Under the pieces are notes generated by a model. The model had not been told where the DNA came from, made no database searches, and was given only the letters and a program-made list of their open reading frames with translations. Both the position numbers and the translations under genes were made by a program. From assembly GCA_003509895.1 (NCBI GenBank), contig DOMJ01000004.1, positions 1 to 36,342 on the forward strand: 36,342 nucleotides of DNA. The letters run 5' to 3'. Below are positions 1 through 6,911 of this stretch, piece after piece. Positions within the stretch are counted from its first letter, which is position 1, and each line of letters starts with the position of its first letter. Origin of the DNA: Candidatus Uhrbacteria bacterium (GTDB taxonomy: Bacteria; Patescibacteriota; Patescibacteriia; UBA9934; UBA11717).

Positions 1-1487
1 ACAAAAACAATCACATCTTCTATGCGGTCCTGTGGAATAGCTCCAAAAATATTTATAATTGCATCGCCGTGCGGATCAACATAACAAACACCTTGCCCGG
101 CAACAATGTCTGCCACCGCCATTGCAACAATTTCGGTGGTATTTCCGGAACCGGATTTACCAATAAAGTACATATGACGCTGTCTGTCTGATCCGGAAAT
201 GCGAATCGGCGTTTTGGCACCTCTGTAATTGTTATGGCCAAGCAAAATACCTTCTTTTGGCATATCTGCCGGTGCCGGTGCCGTGCGAGCACCCAACCAA
301 TCAATATTCGAAACAGGCGTCCCGGACAATGGCGGGTGCCAAAGGCTCGCAATTTCTTCTGTGTTTAATACAAGCCCCTCTGATTCCACATAATTACGGT
401 AAATAAAATCCTGCACGAGTCGAGAAACATTTCTTGGAACACGTATTTCAAAACTATTGCCGAATTGGTAAACATTGTATTGAGAAAAGCTGTTGAGAAT
501 GTTATTCAGCGACGCCTGTGCCGAAACAACGTTTTCCGCACTCACCAGAACGCGAATATTGATATCTAATCCCGCACGAGCGGCTTTGTCCTCAATCCCT
601 TTTAACATCTCACGTTCTCGCTCGCTCACCTGACGCTGCGGCTTTTGTGCACTCGCATTGTCTTGCTCACTTTTACCGGAAATGAGACCGCTAACGCCCA
701 TACCGGACCCACCTCTCTTAGCACTCTTCCCTTTTAAGGCCTGTTCGAGCGTTGAACCCTCCTGCATGAATTGCACAACCTTTAACCCTTTTTGACGCCA
801 AGTCCCTTTTGCCGACCGTGCAACAAACTGAATAGCAGCACCGTCTGTCTCCGGCACTTTTGCAAGCGCGTTGAGCAGCGCATACAATGGATCGGATTCA
901 AGCTGCTTGTAGGTTTTAATAGGAAAAAGATTTTCTCGTTTAAACGTCACATAGCTTCCCAAGACAACACCCGTTGGCGTAAACATATTGTAATCCTCCG
1001 ATTCATCCACCTGCGCATCCGGGAATTGCGCGTGGATTTGTTGCACCATAAGCTCTCTCATCCCGATCGGCGTGGCAACATAAAAATAAATCACTCCCCC
1101 CTTTACAACCATTTCAAAGGCAACGTGATCTGCTCTACCGTGTATCCACGCCTTGAATCCCTTTTGTGGTGTCAACCCACCGAGAGCGGAAAAGAACGTC
1201 TCCGCAACCGCAATATCTTCCTGTACCTGACGTAATTCCAGGGCCTCCTCTCGTTCGCTGGACACAAACCGAGGAATACGAATACGCAAAACACGCATAT
1301 GGAGATTCCCTCCCGCTTTACGATGAGATCGAAGATGAAACGACCGGAACACAAACAGTGCCGCCACTGTCACCGCTACCACAACCGCTCCAATCAACAC
1401 GGGAATTAAAAATTCCGTCACAGATGATGTTGTGGCGAGATTCGACACGTTTGATCCGGTCTGAATGTTGAATTGAAAGACAAACAT
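1..1487 (-). CDS. Type IV secretion/conjugation-type ATPase, N-terminal 495 residues (runs off window)
   Basis: The frame is open from the ATG at 1487 to the window edge, so only the N-terminal part is seen. A hydrophobic segment at about residues 26-47 (VLIGAVVVAVTVAALF) should anchor it in the membrane. About 390 residues follow before a P-loop-like stretch, RHMYFIGKSGSGNTT, at about residues 437-451, and then VCYVDPHGD, the strand that follows the P-loop in TraG/VirD4/HerA-like ATPases. Patescibacteria commonly carry such membrane-anchored ATPases in pilus or DNA-transfer loci; the role here is inferred. The Walker A lysine is replaced by Asn449 (codon AAT at 143-141), which is unusual. 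The ATG shares one base with the stop of the upstream gene (TGATG), so the two are translationally coupled. The C-terminus, with Walker B and any further domains, is outside the window. Confidence 0.8.
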   Translation of the reverse strand, partial: MFVFQFNIQTGSNVSNLATTSSVTEFLIPVLIGAVVVAVTVAALFVFRSFHLRSHRKAGGNLHMRVLRIRIPRFVSSEREEALELRQVQEDIAVAETFFSALGGLTPQKGFKAWIHGRADHVAFEMVVKGGVIYFYVATPIGMRELMVQQIHAQFPDAQVDESEDYNMFTPTGVVLGSYVTFKRENLFPIKTYKQLESDPLYALLNALAKVPETDGAAIQFVARSAKGTWRQKGLKVVQFMQEGSTLEQALKGKSAKRGGSGMGVSGLISGKSEQDNASAQKPQRQVSEREREMLKGIEDKAARAGLDINIRVLVSAENVVSAQASLNNILNSFSQYNVYQFGNSFEIRVPRNVSRLVQDFIYRNYVESEGLVLNTEEIASLWHPPLSGTPVSNIDWLGARTAPAPADMPKEGILLGHNNYRGAKTPIRISGSDRQRHMYFIGKSGSGNTTEIVAMAVADIVAGQGVCYVDPHGDAIINIFGAIPQDRIEDVIVF

Positions 1488-1978
1488 CAGGTACGCGGTA
1501 AAAAATGATCTGGCTCCGCAAGCGCAAGAATGTGATCTGTCTTAATTTTTGATTCTTGCTCCAGATAGTGCTTATTGAGCTTTGGCACCATCCTGAGCCA
1601 ATCGCGAATGAGCCGCAGCACTCGCGACGCAACAAGTTTCGCCTCTTGTTTCCAAAGCAAAATCGTTTGCGCTACCTCTTCCCCCTTGGCTCTAAACGCC
1701 GGTTTTACTTGCTGCGGAAGGTTTCCATAGATTTCGTTCAACCCCTCCGACAAAATAGATTCCACTTCCACCAATTGTGGATCCTTCTTCATCGCCGGCG
1801 TGGCAACGGGTACTATAACAACGGGTGTCGCAGGTTGAACGGCCTGCGAAGAAATTTTTTCAGACACTTCTTGCGTGACCTCTACACCCCTGCGTTCCGT
1901 TGTAAGCTCCGGAGACACGAACTGCTCTTGCACTAAAACAGGGAGCCTTTCTACTGGTTTTTTTACATCGCCTTCCAT
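1487..1978 (-). CDS. Hypothetical helical protein coupled to the secretion ATPase
   Basis: 163 residues, no recognised domain. The first ~65 residues are rich in Val, Pro, Glu and Thr and probably disordered. From about residue 66 (PQLVEVESILSEGL) the chain looks helical and ends in a basic/aromatic stretch (RDWLRMVPKLNKHYLEQE). There is no signal peptide or membrane segment, so it is probably cytoplasmic. It is the first gene of a two-gene unit whose stop overlaps the start of the ATPase gene, which suggests a partner of that ATPase. An extended -10 box lies 9 nt before the ATG and no Shine-Dalgarno is visible, so the mRNA is probably leaderless. Function unknown. Confidence 0.75.
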   Translation of the reverse strand: MEGDVKKPVERLPVLVQEQFVSPELTTERRGVEVTQEVSEKISSQAVQPATPVVIVPVATPAMKKDPQLVEVESILSEGLNEIYGNLPQQVKPAFRAKGEEVAQTILLWKQEAKLVASRVLRLIRDWLRMVPKLNKHYLEQESKIKTDHILALAEPDHFLPRT

Positions 1979-1987
1979 AGTTTTTCC

Positions 1988-1996
1988 ATTATACCA
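1988..1996 (-). promoter_or_regulatory. Extended -10 promoter (TGGTATAAT) of the ATPase operon
   Basis: TGGTATAAT on the minus strand ends 9 nt before the ATG at 1978. No -35 is evident. The spacing puts the transcription start at or next to the start codon, implying a leaderless transcript. Confidence 0.65.
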
Positions 1997-2077
1997 CGCT
2001 ACACATCTTCACAAGCGTTCTTGTTCTTGTCTATCCCCAGTCTACGCAGCACGGCGCACCTGTAAACGGGCGTTCCG

Positions 2078-2086
2078 TGTTATACT
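2078..2086 (+). promoter_or_regulatory. Extended -10 promoter (TGTTATACT) of corA
   Basis: TGTTATACT ends 8 nt before the ATG at 2095 with no ribosome binding site between. It is arranged divergently to the ATPase-operon promoter about 85 bp away. It favours the ATG at 2095 over an in-frame GTG at 2077, which lies upstream of the predicted transcript start. Confidence 0.6.
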
Positions 2087-2094
2087 TTTGTTAC

Positions 2095-3003
2095 ATGACG
2101 AGGAGGTCGACAGCACAGCGTCTTAAACGCGGCACAACGGAATGGATAAACGTTGAGCAAGCGCGCACCGTAGACGTACAATCTCTTGTTCACCCATTTC
2201 ACTTGACAGACGAGGACGTTCGTCTTGTTTTGGATACAAGCCCTCGCTCCCGTTTATTTTTGCGTCAGGGGTACCTTATGGTGTTCCTTGTTCATCCCGT
2301 CTACAATGCCGTCCACGATGATGTCTTTATGCGAGAATTGGATGTCCTGCTCACGCCGCATCTGATTGGTACGGTTCATCACGGCTCATTTGATCATGTT
2401 TCCAATCTGTTTCAAGAGTTTAGGACAAAAAAAACATCTCCGCTTGGAGACCCGGCACTCATTTTTGCCGATATTTTATCTCTTCTCATTGGAGACGTGT
2501 ATAACATCCTGGAAGTGCTCGCCAAAAAAATTGACGAGATTGAAGATCGCGTGTTCCGTGATCGACGTGATCTCTTACAAGAAATCTTAAACATCCAAAC
2601 CAACCTCATTGACCTGCAAAAGTCGCTTGAGTCTCGAACAACGTTTATCGACCGACTCCTTGCCGCACTTCCAAAACGAGGCAGCCCACTGCGCATCACC
2701 GCTTTTGCGGAATTACACCGGCAAACAGCAGAATTGCAGGATAGTCTCACTACGGAATACCAAACCATCGTTACCCTACACCGTGCGCATGAAACGTACC
2801 TGAATTCGCGCACCAATCGGTTAATTTATATTTTGACGTCCGTGACGATCATCGCGATGCCCGCCACTCTTTTGGCCGGGATCTTTGGGATGAATACCAA
2901 GCATCCGTGGATTCTAGGCGCTGAAATGGATTTTTCTATTATCATCGGCATCATGGTTTTGAGCGGAATGTTCCTGTGGCTTTCCCTGCGCCGTAAAAAA
3001 TAA
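2095..3003 (+). CDS. corA: CorA-family divalent cation transporter
   Basis: 302 residues from the ATG at 2095. CorA proteins are pentameric Mg2+/Co2+ channels of the inner membrane with a large cytoplasmic N-terminal domain and two C-terminal membrane helices. Both helices are visible near the C-terminus (LIYILTSVTIIAMPATLLAG and FSIIIGIMVLSGMFLWLSL), separated by the signature loop GIFGMNTKHP with the GMN selectivity motif. The preceding region is a long helical stretch (NILEVLAKKIDEIEDRV onward), as in the CorA stalk. The protein ends in a basic tail (RRKK). The gene is monocistronic, divergent from the ATPase operon and convergent with cysS. The transported ion cannot be told from sequence; Mg2+ is usual. 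Confidence 0.92.
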   Translation: MTRRSTAQRLKRGTTEWINVEQARTVDVQSLVHPFHLTDEDVRLVLDTSPRSRLFLRQGYLMVFLVHPVYNAVHDDVFMRELDVLLTPHLIGTVHHGSFDHVSNLFQEFRTKKTSPLGDPALIFADILSLLIGDVYNILEVLAKKIDEIEDRVFRDRRDLLQEILNIQTNLIDLQKSLESRTTFIDRLLAALPKRGSPLRITAFAELHRQTAELQDSLTTEYQTIVTLHRAHETYLNSRTNRLIYILTSVTIIAMPATLLAGIFGMNTKHPWILGAEMDFSIIIGIMVLSGMFLWLSLRRKK

Positions 3004-3010
3004 GTTCTAA

Positions 3011-3040
3011 AAACGAGCCAAACGGCTCGTTTTCTTTTAG
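3011..3040. terminator. Bidirectional terminator between corA and cysS
   Basis: A perfect 9-bp stem (3011-3019 with 3024-3032, loop AAAC) has a T-rich tract on the plus side and an A-tract on the other side, so it can end both convergent transcripts. Confidence 0.85.
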
Positions 3041-4413
3041 AGCTCGCTCAATTTTTGGCCGTCCGCTGTATCGTCCACATGGTAACCAAGCTCTGCAATT
3101 TGCGCTCGCAATGTATCTCCTTCCTCCCAGTCCATTGCCAGACGAGCTCTCGCACGCGCATCTACAAGCTTTTGTACCTCATCAGACACCACAAGTGGAC
3201 GGGCAATATAGTCAAGCAATCCGAGTCCCAAAACCGCATCCCATTTTTTAAGCGTCTGTGCTTTGGAGGAACCTGCCAGTGTAGAATCATTTACAAGCTC
3301 CCAAACCAACGCAATCGCTCGCGGCGTGTCTAAATCATTATTTACTGCCTCCAAAAATCTCACCTCATACTCTGCAGATCCCACAGACGGCATCTCCCAC
3401 TCTCGTACAATGCATCGCAGGCGCTTTAACGCACTCTGGGCCGCCGCAAGCGAATCCCAGGTAAAGTTCAGCTGCTGTCTGTAGTGGGCGGTAAGGATCA
3501 GGTAGCGGAAGACGACCGGATCAAACCCATGCTCTCTTAACTGCTCTGCCGTATAAACGTTTCCAAGAGACTTGCTCATCTTGCCTCCATCCACGAGCAG
3601 AAACTCATTATGCATCCACACGCGCGCCTCACTTGTCCCCTTGGAGCCCTGTGCCTGGGCCATCTCGTTTGGATGATGAATCATCTTGTGATCTACGCCG
3701 CCGGTGTGAATGTCGAACAAGTCCCCGAGTTCCTTCATGGACATCGCCGTACACTCAATATGCCATCCGGGAAATCCAACGCCCCAAGGTGAGTCCCACT
3801 CCATCTGCCGATGCTCCTCCTGAGAAGAAAACTTCCATAGCGCAAAATCCGCTGAATGCTTTTTCTCCCTGTTTTCCTCTATGCGTGCCTCCTTCTTATC
3901 CGGCTCTATGGATCCACGCAGCACACCGTAATTAAAAATGGTTGATGTATCAAAGTACACACCGTCGGAGATGGTATAGGTATGCCCCTTTTTTTCTAAT
4001 ATTTGAATAAGATCCACCTGCTCTTGAATGTGATCTGTTGCCTTTGGTAAAACATCCGGCCGGACAATATGGAATCTATCCATATCCAAATAGAACTCGT
4101 CCGTATGTGTCTGGGCGATCTCCCACGCCGTCATACCCTGCTCGCGCGACCCCTTTTCCATTTTATCTTCACCTTGATCCGCATCGTCCGTAAGGTGTCC
4201 AACGTCCGTAATGTTCATAACCCACTTGACCTCTAACCCATTAAACCGAAGTGTGCGTACAAGAAGGTCGGCAAAAAGAAACGCGCGAAAATTACCAATA
4301 GACGCCGTATTGTAAACCGTTGGACCACAGGTATATACACCCACGAGATCCCGATTGAGCGGTACAAAGAGGTCTTTCTTTTTTGAAAGTGAATTATAGA
4401 GCAGGATATCCAT
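3037..4413 (-). CDS. cysS: Cysteinyl-tRNA synthetase
   Basis: 458 residues, close to the usual ~460. It charges tRNA-Cys with cysteine in the cytoplasm. Class I landmarks are present: CGPTVYN with Zn ligand Cys29; a HIGH-region ASIGN at 37-41; WHIECTAMS with Cys221; HHPNE with His246 and Glu250, completing the Zn site; and GGKMSKSLGN with KMSKS at 278-282. The first histidine of the HIGN/HIGH motif is Ser38. The rest of the active site looks intact, so the enzyme is probably functional. An extended -10 (TGGTAAACT) lies 9 nt before the ATG and no Shine-Dalgarno is seen. The gene is monocistronic and ends at the shared terminator with corA. Confidence 0.96.
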   Translation of the reverse strand: MDILLYNSLSKKKDLFVPLNRDLVGVYTCGPTVYNTASIGNFRAFLFADLLVRTLRFNGLEVKWVMNITDVGHLTDDADQGEDKMEKGSREQGMTAWEIAQTHTDEFYLDMDRFHIVRPDVLPKATDHIQEQVDLIQILEKKGHTYTISDGVYFDTSTIFNYGVLRGSIEPDKKEARIEENREKKHSADFALWKFSSQEEHRQMEWDSPWGVGFPGWHIECTAMSMKELGDLFDIHTGGVDHKMIHHPNEMAQAQGSKGTSEARVWMHNEFLLVDGGKMSKSLGNVYTAEQLREHGFDPVVFRYLILTAHYRQQLNFTWDSLAAAQSALKRLRCIVREWEMPSVGSAEYEVRFLEAVNNDLDTPRAIALVWELVNDSTLAGSSKAQTLKKWDAVLGLGLLDYIARPLVVSDEVQKLVDARARARLAMDWEEGDTLRAQIAELGYHVDDTADGQKLSEL

Positions 4414-4422
4414 AGTCAGAAT

Positions 4423-4431
4423 AGTTTACCA
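4423..4431 (-). promoter_or_regulatory. Extended -10 promoter (TGGTAAACT) of cysS
   Basis: TGGTAAACT on the minus strand, 9 nt upstream of the cysS ATG, no Shine-Dalgarno between; same geometry as other leaderless-type starts in this window. Confidence 0.5.
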
Positions 4432-4453
4432 GATTCACCCCAAACGCAAAACC

Positions 4454-4725
4454 GCCTAAAAAAGAACAGCCCCACCGAGACGTTCGGTGGGGCCGGGAGG
4501 TGTGGCGCCACCGACAACCGGTGGAGCTGTTCACACGACAGCGAGGGATCTGGGGGGCGGGATCGTCCCTCTGTGCCATCGTGGCCCGTGTTTCCGTTTC
4601 GGGGTGGGAGGTCCCTGCAACGGCCGGGAGTCGAAGAATCGACTCTACCGTGGCCACGGGCGGCCACACGCCGACACGCAGACAAGAGGCATTGGCCGTG
4701 CCGCTGTCCGTCGGTGTCGTGTAAA
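4454..4725 (-). ncRNA. Candidate structured ncRNA, unit 1 (GC-rich)
   Basis: A GC-rich stretch on the minus strand lies between a promoter (4729-4757) and a strong terminator (4458-4493). No start codon with a ribosome binding site is seen in it. Self-complementary segments are visible, such as GAGTCGA/TCGACTC around 4628-4647 and GTGGCC/GGCCAC nearby. It lies in tandem with unit 2, and the two share similar promoters and 3' ends. No known RNA family is recognised. The 5' end is inferred from the -10 box. Confidence 0.5.
4458..4493 (-). terminator. Terminator of ncRNA unit 1
   Basis: A perfect 10-bp stem (4469-4478 with 4484-4493, 5-nt loop) is followed on the minus strand by TGTTC and six T residues. 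Confidence 0.8.
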
Positions 4726-4728
4726 GCG

Positions 4729-4757
4729 AAAGTATCACAGACAAAAAAAGAGGTCAA
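4729..4757 (-). promoter_or_regulatory. Promoter of ncRNA unit 1
   Basis: Minus strand TTGACC (4752-4757), 17-bp spacer, TACTTT (4729-4734); an overlapping extended -10 reading is TGTGATACT. A near-identical block of about 29 bp recurs at 4941-4973. Confidence 0.6.
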
Positions 4758-4761
4758 GCCC

Positions 4762-4937
4762 TAAAACAGCAACCCCACCGGAGTCTACGGTGGGAGAGGA
4801 GACCCACCGAACAACGATGGGGTTACTGGCATGTCCGTCCTGAAGCCCGGGGACATTACTACGCGCGGGCTCACGCCTATGTGCGGCGTGGACGTTGGCA
4901 CGGGGTATACCTCTAGGAGATAGACCGTGCGCACCAA
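4762..4937 (-). ncRNA. Candidate structured ncRNA, unit 2 (GC-rich)
   Basis: The second GC-rich unit lies directly upstream of unit 1 on the minus strand, bounded by its own promoter (4941-4969) and a hairpin at 4774-4794 that resembles the unit 1 terminator. Internal complementary pairs such as ATGTCC/GGACAT (about 4829-4854) suggest folding. No translated ORF with a ribosome binding site is visible. The interior is not obviously alignable with unit 1 by eye, so the relation is mainly in the flanking signals. Confidence 0.45.
4765..4794 (-). terminator. Hairpin/terminator of ncRNA unit 2
   Basis: Stem CCCACCG/CGGTGGG (4774-4780 with 4788-4794) followed on the minus strand by GTTGCTGTTTTAG. 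The T-tract is weaker than in unit 1. Confidence 0.5.
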
Positions 4938-4940
4938 AAG

Positions 4941-4969
4941 AAACTATCACAAACAAAAATAGAGGTCAA
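4941..4969 (-). promoter_or_regulatory. Promoter of ncRNA unit 2, overlapping a terminator-like hairpin
   Basis: Minus strand TTGACC (4964-4969), 17-bp spacer, TAGTTT (4941-4946); extended reading TGTGATAGT. Part of the same sequence (CCTCTATTT) can pair with AAATAGAGG just upstream, followed by T residues, so it may also terminate the 5004-5528 gene. Confidence 0.55.
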
Positions 4970-5003
4970 GCCCCTTGCCTCTATTTAAAGAAATAGAACC
5001 ATT

Positions 5004-5528
5004 CTAATCCCGTGTTGCTCCGATCAATAAAATTGGAGCTATGACCCAGGCGACCAATCCAAGAGGACTCGTAAACAGTGTTTGTGTCCCTACAGAAAAA
5101 CCATTTATGACTTCTGGCGTTAACTGAGGAAATAAGACCGCCGTTAATAGACCACACGTTGCCATAGATATAAGTACGGACCCGGCCATGGATCCACGCC
5201 CCTCATCCAATGCATCTCCAAGGCCATACCAGACCAACACAAAAAAGATCCCTATGAATCCCGCCAATACACCTACACTCCCCGGAATACTGGTTGGAAT
5301 ATGAAGAGTAGACTTAATCCAATCCGTTGCCGAACTCACTCGCACCAAAACCACGACACCATAACAGGCAATAACAAACGCAATAACACGTCCTCTCCCC
5401 CACAGTGCTACCATAAATCCAGCACCAATCAATAAGGTCGCCAATAACACATCCCAAGATGGATGCTCACCAAACACGGACGTTGCCCATGTAAGTACCG
5501 TTGTTGGAAACTGGGAAAGCAAATCCAT
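5004..5528 (-). CDS. Five-segment integral membrane protein, unknown function
   Basis: 174 residues. Five hydrophobic segments are visible at about 29-46, 48-64, 83-104, 112-133 and 154-171, joined by short loops with few charges (GDALDEGRGS is the most polar). There is no recognisable family motif and no signal peptide distinct from the first helix. An extended -10 (TGATAGAAT) ends 6 nt before the ATG with no Shine-Dalgarno, so translation is probably leaderless. The gene is downstream of the Hsp70-like gene but separated from it by a terminator, so it is its own unit. Function not recognised. Confidence 0.72.
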   Translation of the reverse strand: MDLLSQFPTTVLTWATSVFGEHPSWDVLLATLLIGAGFMVALWGRGRVIAFVIACYGVVVLVRVSSATDWIKSTLHIPTSIPGSVGVLAGFIGIFFVLVWYGLGDALDEGRGSMAGSVLISMATCGLLTAVLFPQLTPEVINGFSVGTQTLFTSPLGLVAWVIAPILLIGATRD

Positions 5529-5534
5529 GAACCA

Positions 5535-5543
5535 ATTCTATCA
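5535..5543 (-). promoter_or_regulatory. Extended -10 promoter (TGATAGAAT)
   Basis: TGATAGAAT on the minus strand, 6 nt before the ATG at 5528; leaderless geometry. Confidence 0.55.
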
Positions 5544-5570
5544 GACATTACGTGGATCTACGACGTGGAT

Positions 5571-5601
5571 AAAAATATCGCGTCGCTATAAAAAGCGACG
5601 C
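5571..5601 (-). terminator. Terminator of the Hsp70-like gene
   Basis: Perfect 8-bp stem GCGTCGCT/AGCGACGC (5580-5587 with 5594-5601), followed on the minus strand by GATATTTTTATCC. Confidence 0.8.
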
Positions 5602-5615
5602 TGATGCGTAGTTGC

Positions 5616-6860
5616 TTATCCGAGGACCAGACCTTCGACAACGCTCGTGAAGGCGTTTGCCTCGCGGAGGCGCTCTTGTCCGAACATCTCCTCGAAGACC
5701 CCTCGCACAAACGGAAGCTGTGAAGTGCCTCCGGTCAGAAAGACCTCGTCAATATCGTTGACACCCAGTCCGGCTCGATCCAAAGTCTGCTGAATGGTGT
5801 TCTGGTACTCGATCATCATGCGCTGGCTTGCCATTGCATAATCAACCAAGGTCACTCGCCGTCGAATGTCCAGATCACGAACGAAGAACTCTCTGAACTC
5901 GAAGGTCGTCTCGTCGGTAGCGGAAAGTGCTCGCTTACACGCCTCGATGGCCCATGCCATGGGATAGCCCAGATCCTCGAAGATGAGCTTACGAAGTCTC
6001 TGGACTTTGTACTTTTCATCCATGCGTGCCTCGGAACGGCCCAGAAACTCTGCAAGAGAGTGACTTCTGAGTCGATGAACGTCATAGAGCCTCAGGATAC
6101 TATGTAGAACCGACGGGTTCCACACATCTTCTCCCTTCTGGTCTAGCCGACGAATCATTGATCCACGACCGAACTCGTCCAGTAGAAACGCCTCCATGAA
6201 TCGCGCATCGAGGGCATCACCCGCCTTTGCGACTCCAGAGACAGCCAATACATCCTGCGAACGGTCGTACCCGCCTACGTAGGACGGACCAACTCGTAGG
6301 ATCGCGAAGTCGGCTGTACCACCCCCAAAGTCCCCGACCAGGATCATTCTGTTCTGCTCCAGACCGAGTTCGTACCGCATTGCAGCTGCTACCGGCTCTA
6401 ACCGAAAATCGTAGCTCGTGAGGCCGGCCATGTTCGCAGCTTTTTGAAGGCGAGCGAAGGCACTCTCCTCTTTACGGTTATCGGCATGAAAGCGCACAGG
6501 TCGACCGATGGTGACATGGTCGACCATGCGACCTGTCACCGCCTCAGTACTCTCAACGAGAAAGCGCATGTACATCGCCACTAGCTCGGTGAACTCGTAC
6601 TTCTGGCCGCCAACGGTAGTCCGGGGCACATCATGTGGGAGGAATGACTTCAGCGAGCGGAGGAATCGCCCTTCGAAGCCGTCTTCCATATACGTCCTAA
6701 GGGCTGCATTACCGTACGAGATCACCCCTCTGTCAACCGAGTGAATGACTGTACGTTGAGTGTCTTCCCCTTCTACCAACTGCACAATTTGCGGAAGCCC
6801 ATCGGCCTCCACAATCGCTACAGCCGAGTTCGTGGTACCAAAGTCAATTCCAATTCGCAT
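5616..6860 (-). CDS. Short Hsp70-family protein (YegD-like ATPase)
   Basis: 414 residues, covering the actin-like nucleotide-binding domain but lacking the ~200-residue substrate-binding domain of DnaK. Hsp70 landmarks: RIGIDFGTTNSAVAIVE at the N-terminus (phosphate 1), VGDFGGGTADFAIL (phosphate 2) and VFLTGGTSQLPFVRGVF (adenosine loop) near the C-terminus. The length matches YegD-type proteins, whose substrates are poorly known. It is distinct from the genuine DnaK in this window. It has a sigma70-type promoter inside the end of the glycosyltransferase gene and AGGAGG 10 nt before the ATG, unlike the leaderless starts nearby. Base composition is more GC-rich than the glycosyltransferase gene upstream. 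A private terminator follows. ATP binding is likely; the client or process is unknown. Confidence 0.88.
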   Translation of the reverse strand: MRIGIDFGTTNSAVAIVEADGLPQIVQLVEGEDTQRTVIHSVDRGVISYGNAALRTYMEDGFEGRFLRSLKSFLPHDVPRTTVGGQKYEFTELVAMYMRFLVESTEAVTGRMVDHVTIGRPVRFHADNRKEESAFARLQKAANMAGLTSYDFRLEPVAAAMRYELGLEQNRMILVGDFGGGTADFAILRVGPSYVGGYDRSQDVLAVSGVAKAGDALDARFMEAFLLDEFGRGSMIRRLDQKGEDVWNPSVLHSILRLYDVHRLRSHSLAEFLGRSEARMDEKYKVQRLRKLIFEDLGYPMAWAIEACKRALSATDETTFEFREFFVRDLDIRRRVTLVDYAMASQRMMIEYQNTIQQTLDRAGLGVNDIDEVFLTGGTSQLPFVRGVFEEMFGQERLREANAFTSVVEGLVLG

Positions 6861-6882
6861 TTTTTTCTTGCCTCCTGATCAG

Positions 6883-6911
6883 AATATACTACGATATCTG
6901 CTTTTTTTCAA
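6883..6911 (-). promoter_or_regulatory. Promoter of the Hsp70-like gene
   Basis: TTGAAA (6906-6911), 17-bp spacer, TATATT (6883-6888) on the minus strand, overlapping the 3' end of the glycosyltransferase gene. AGGAGG follows at 6871-6876. Confidence 0.75.

Noticed and set aside
1318..1635. 105-codon minus frame at the start of the secretion ATPase gene
   Set aside because: Overlaps the coupled start of the ATPase, whose own frame encodes a clear membrane anchor and continues for 495 codons to the window edge.
4416..4757. 113-codon minus frame across ncRNA unit 1
   Set aside because: It begins within the promoter and runs through the terminator hairpin, so it cannot be a translated unit of that transcript; no ribosome binding site.
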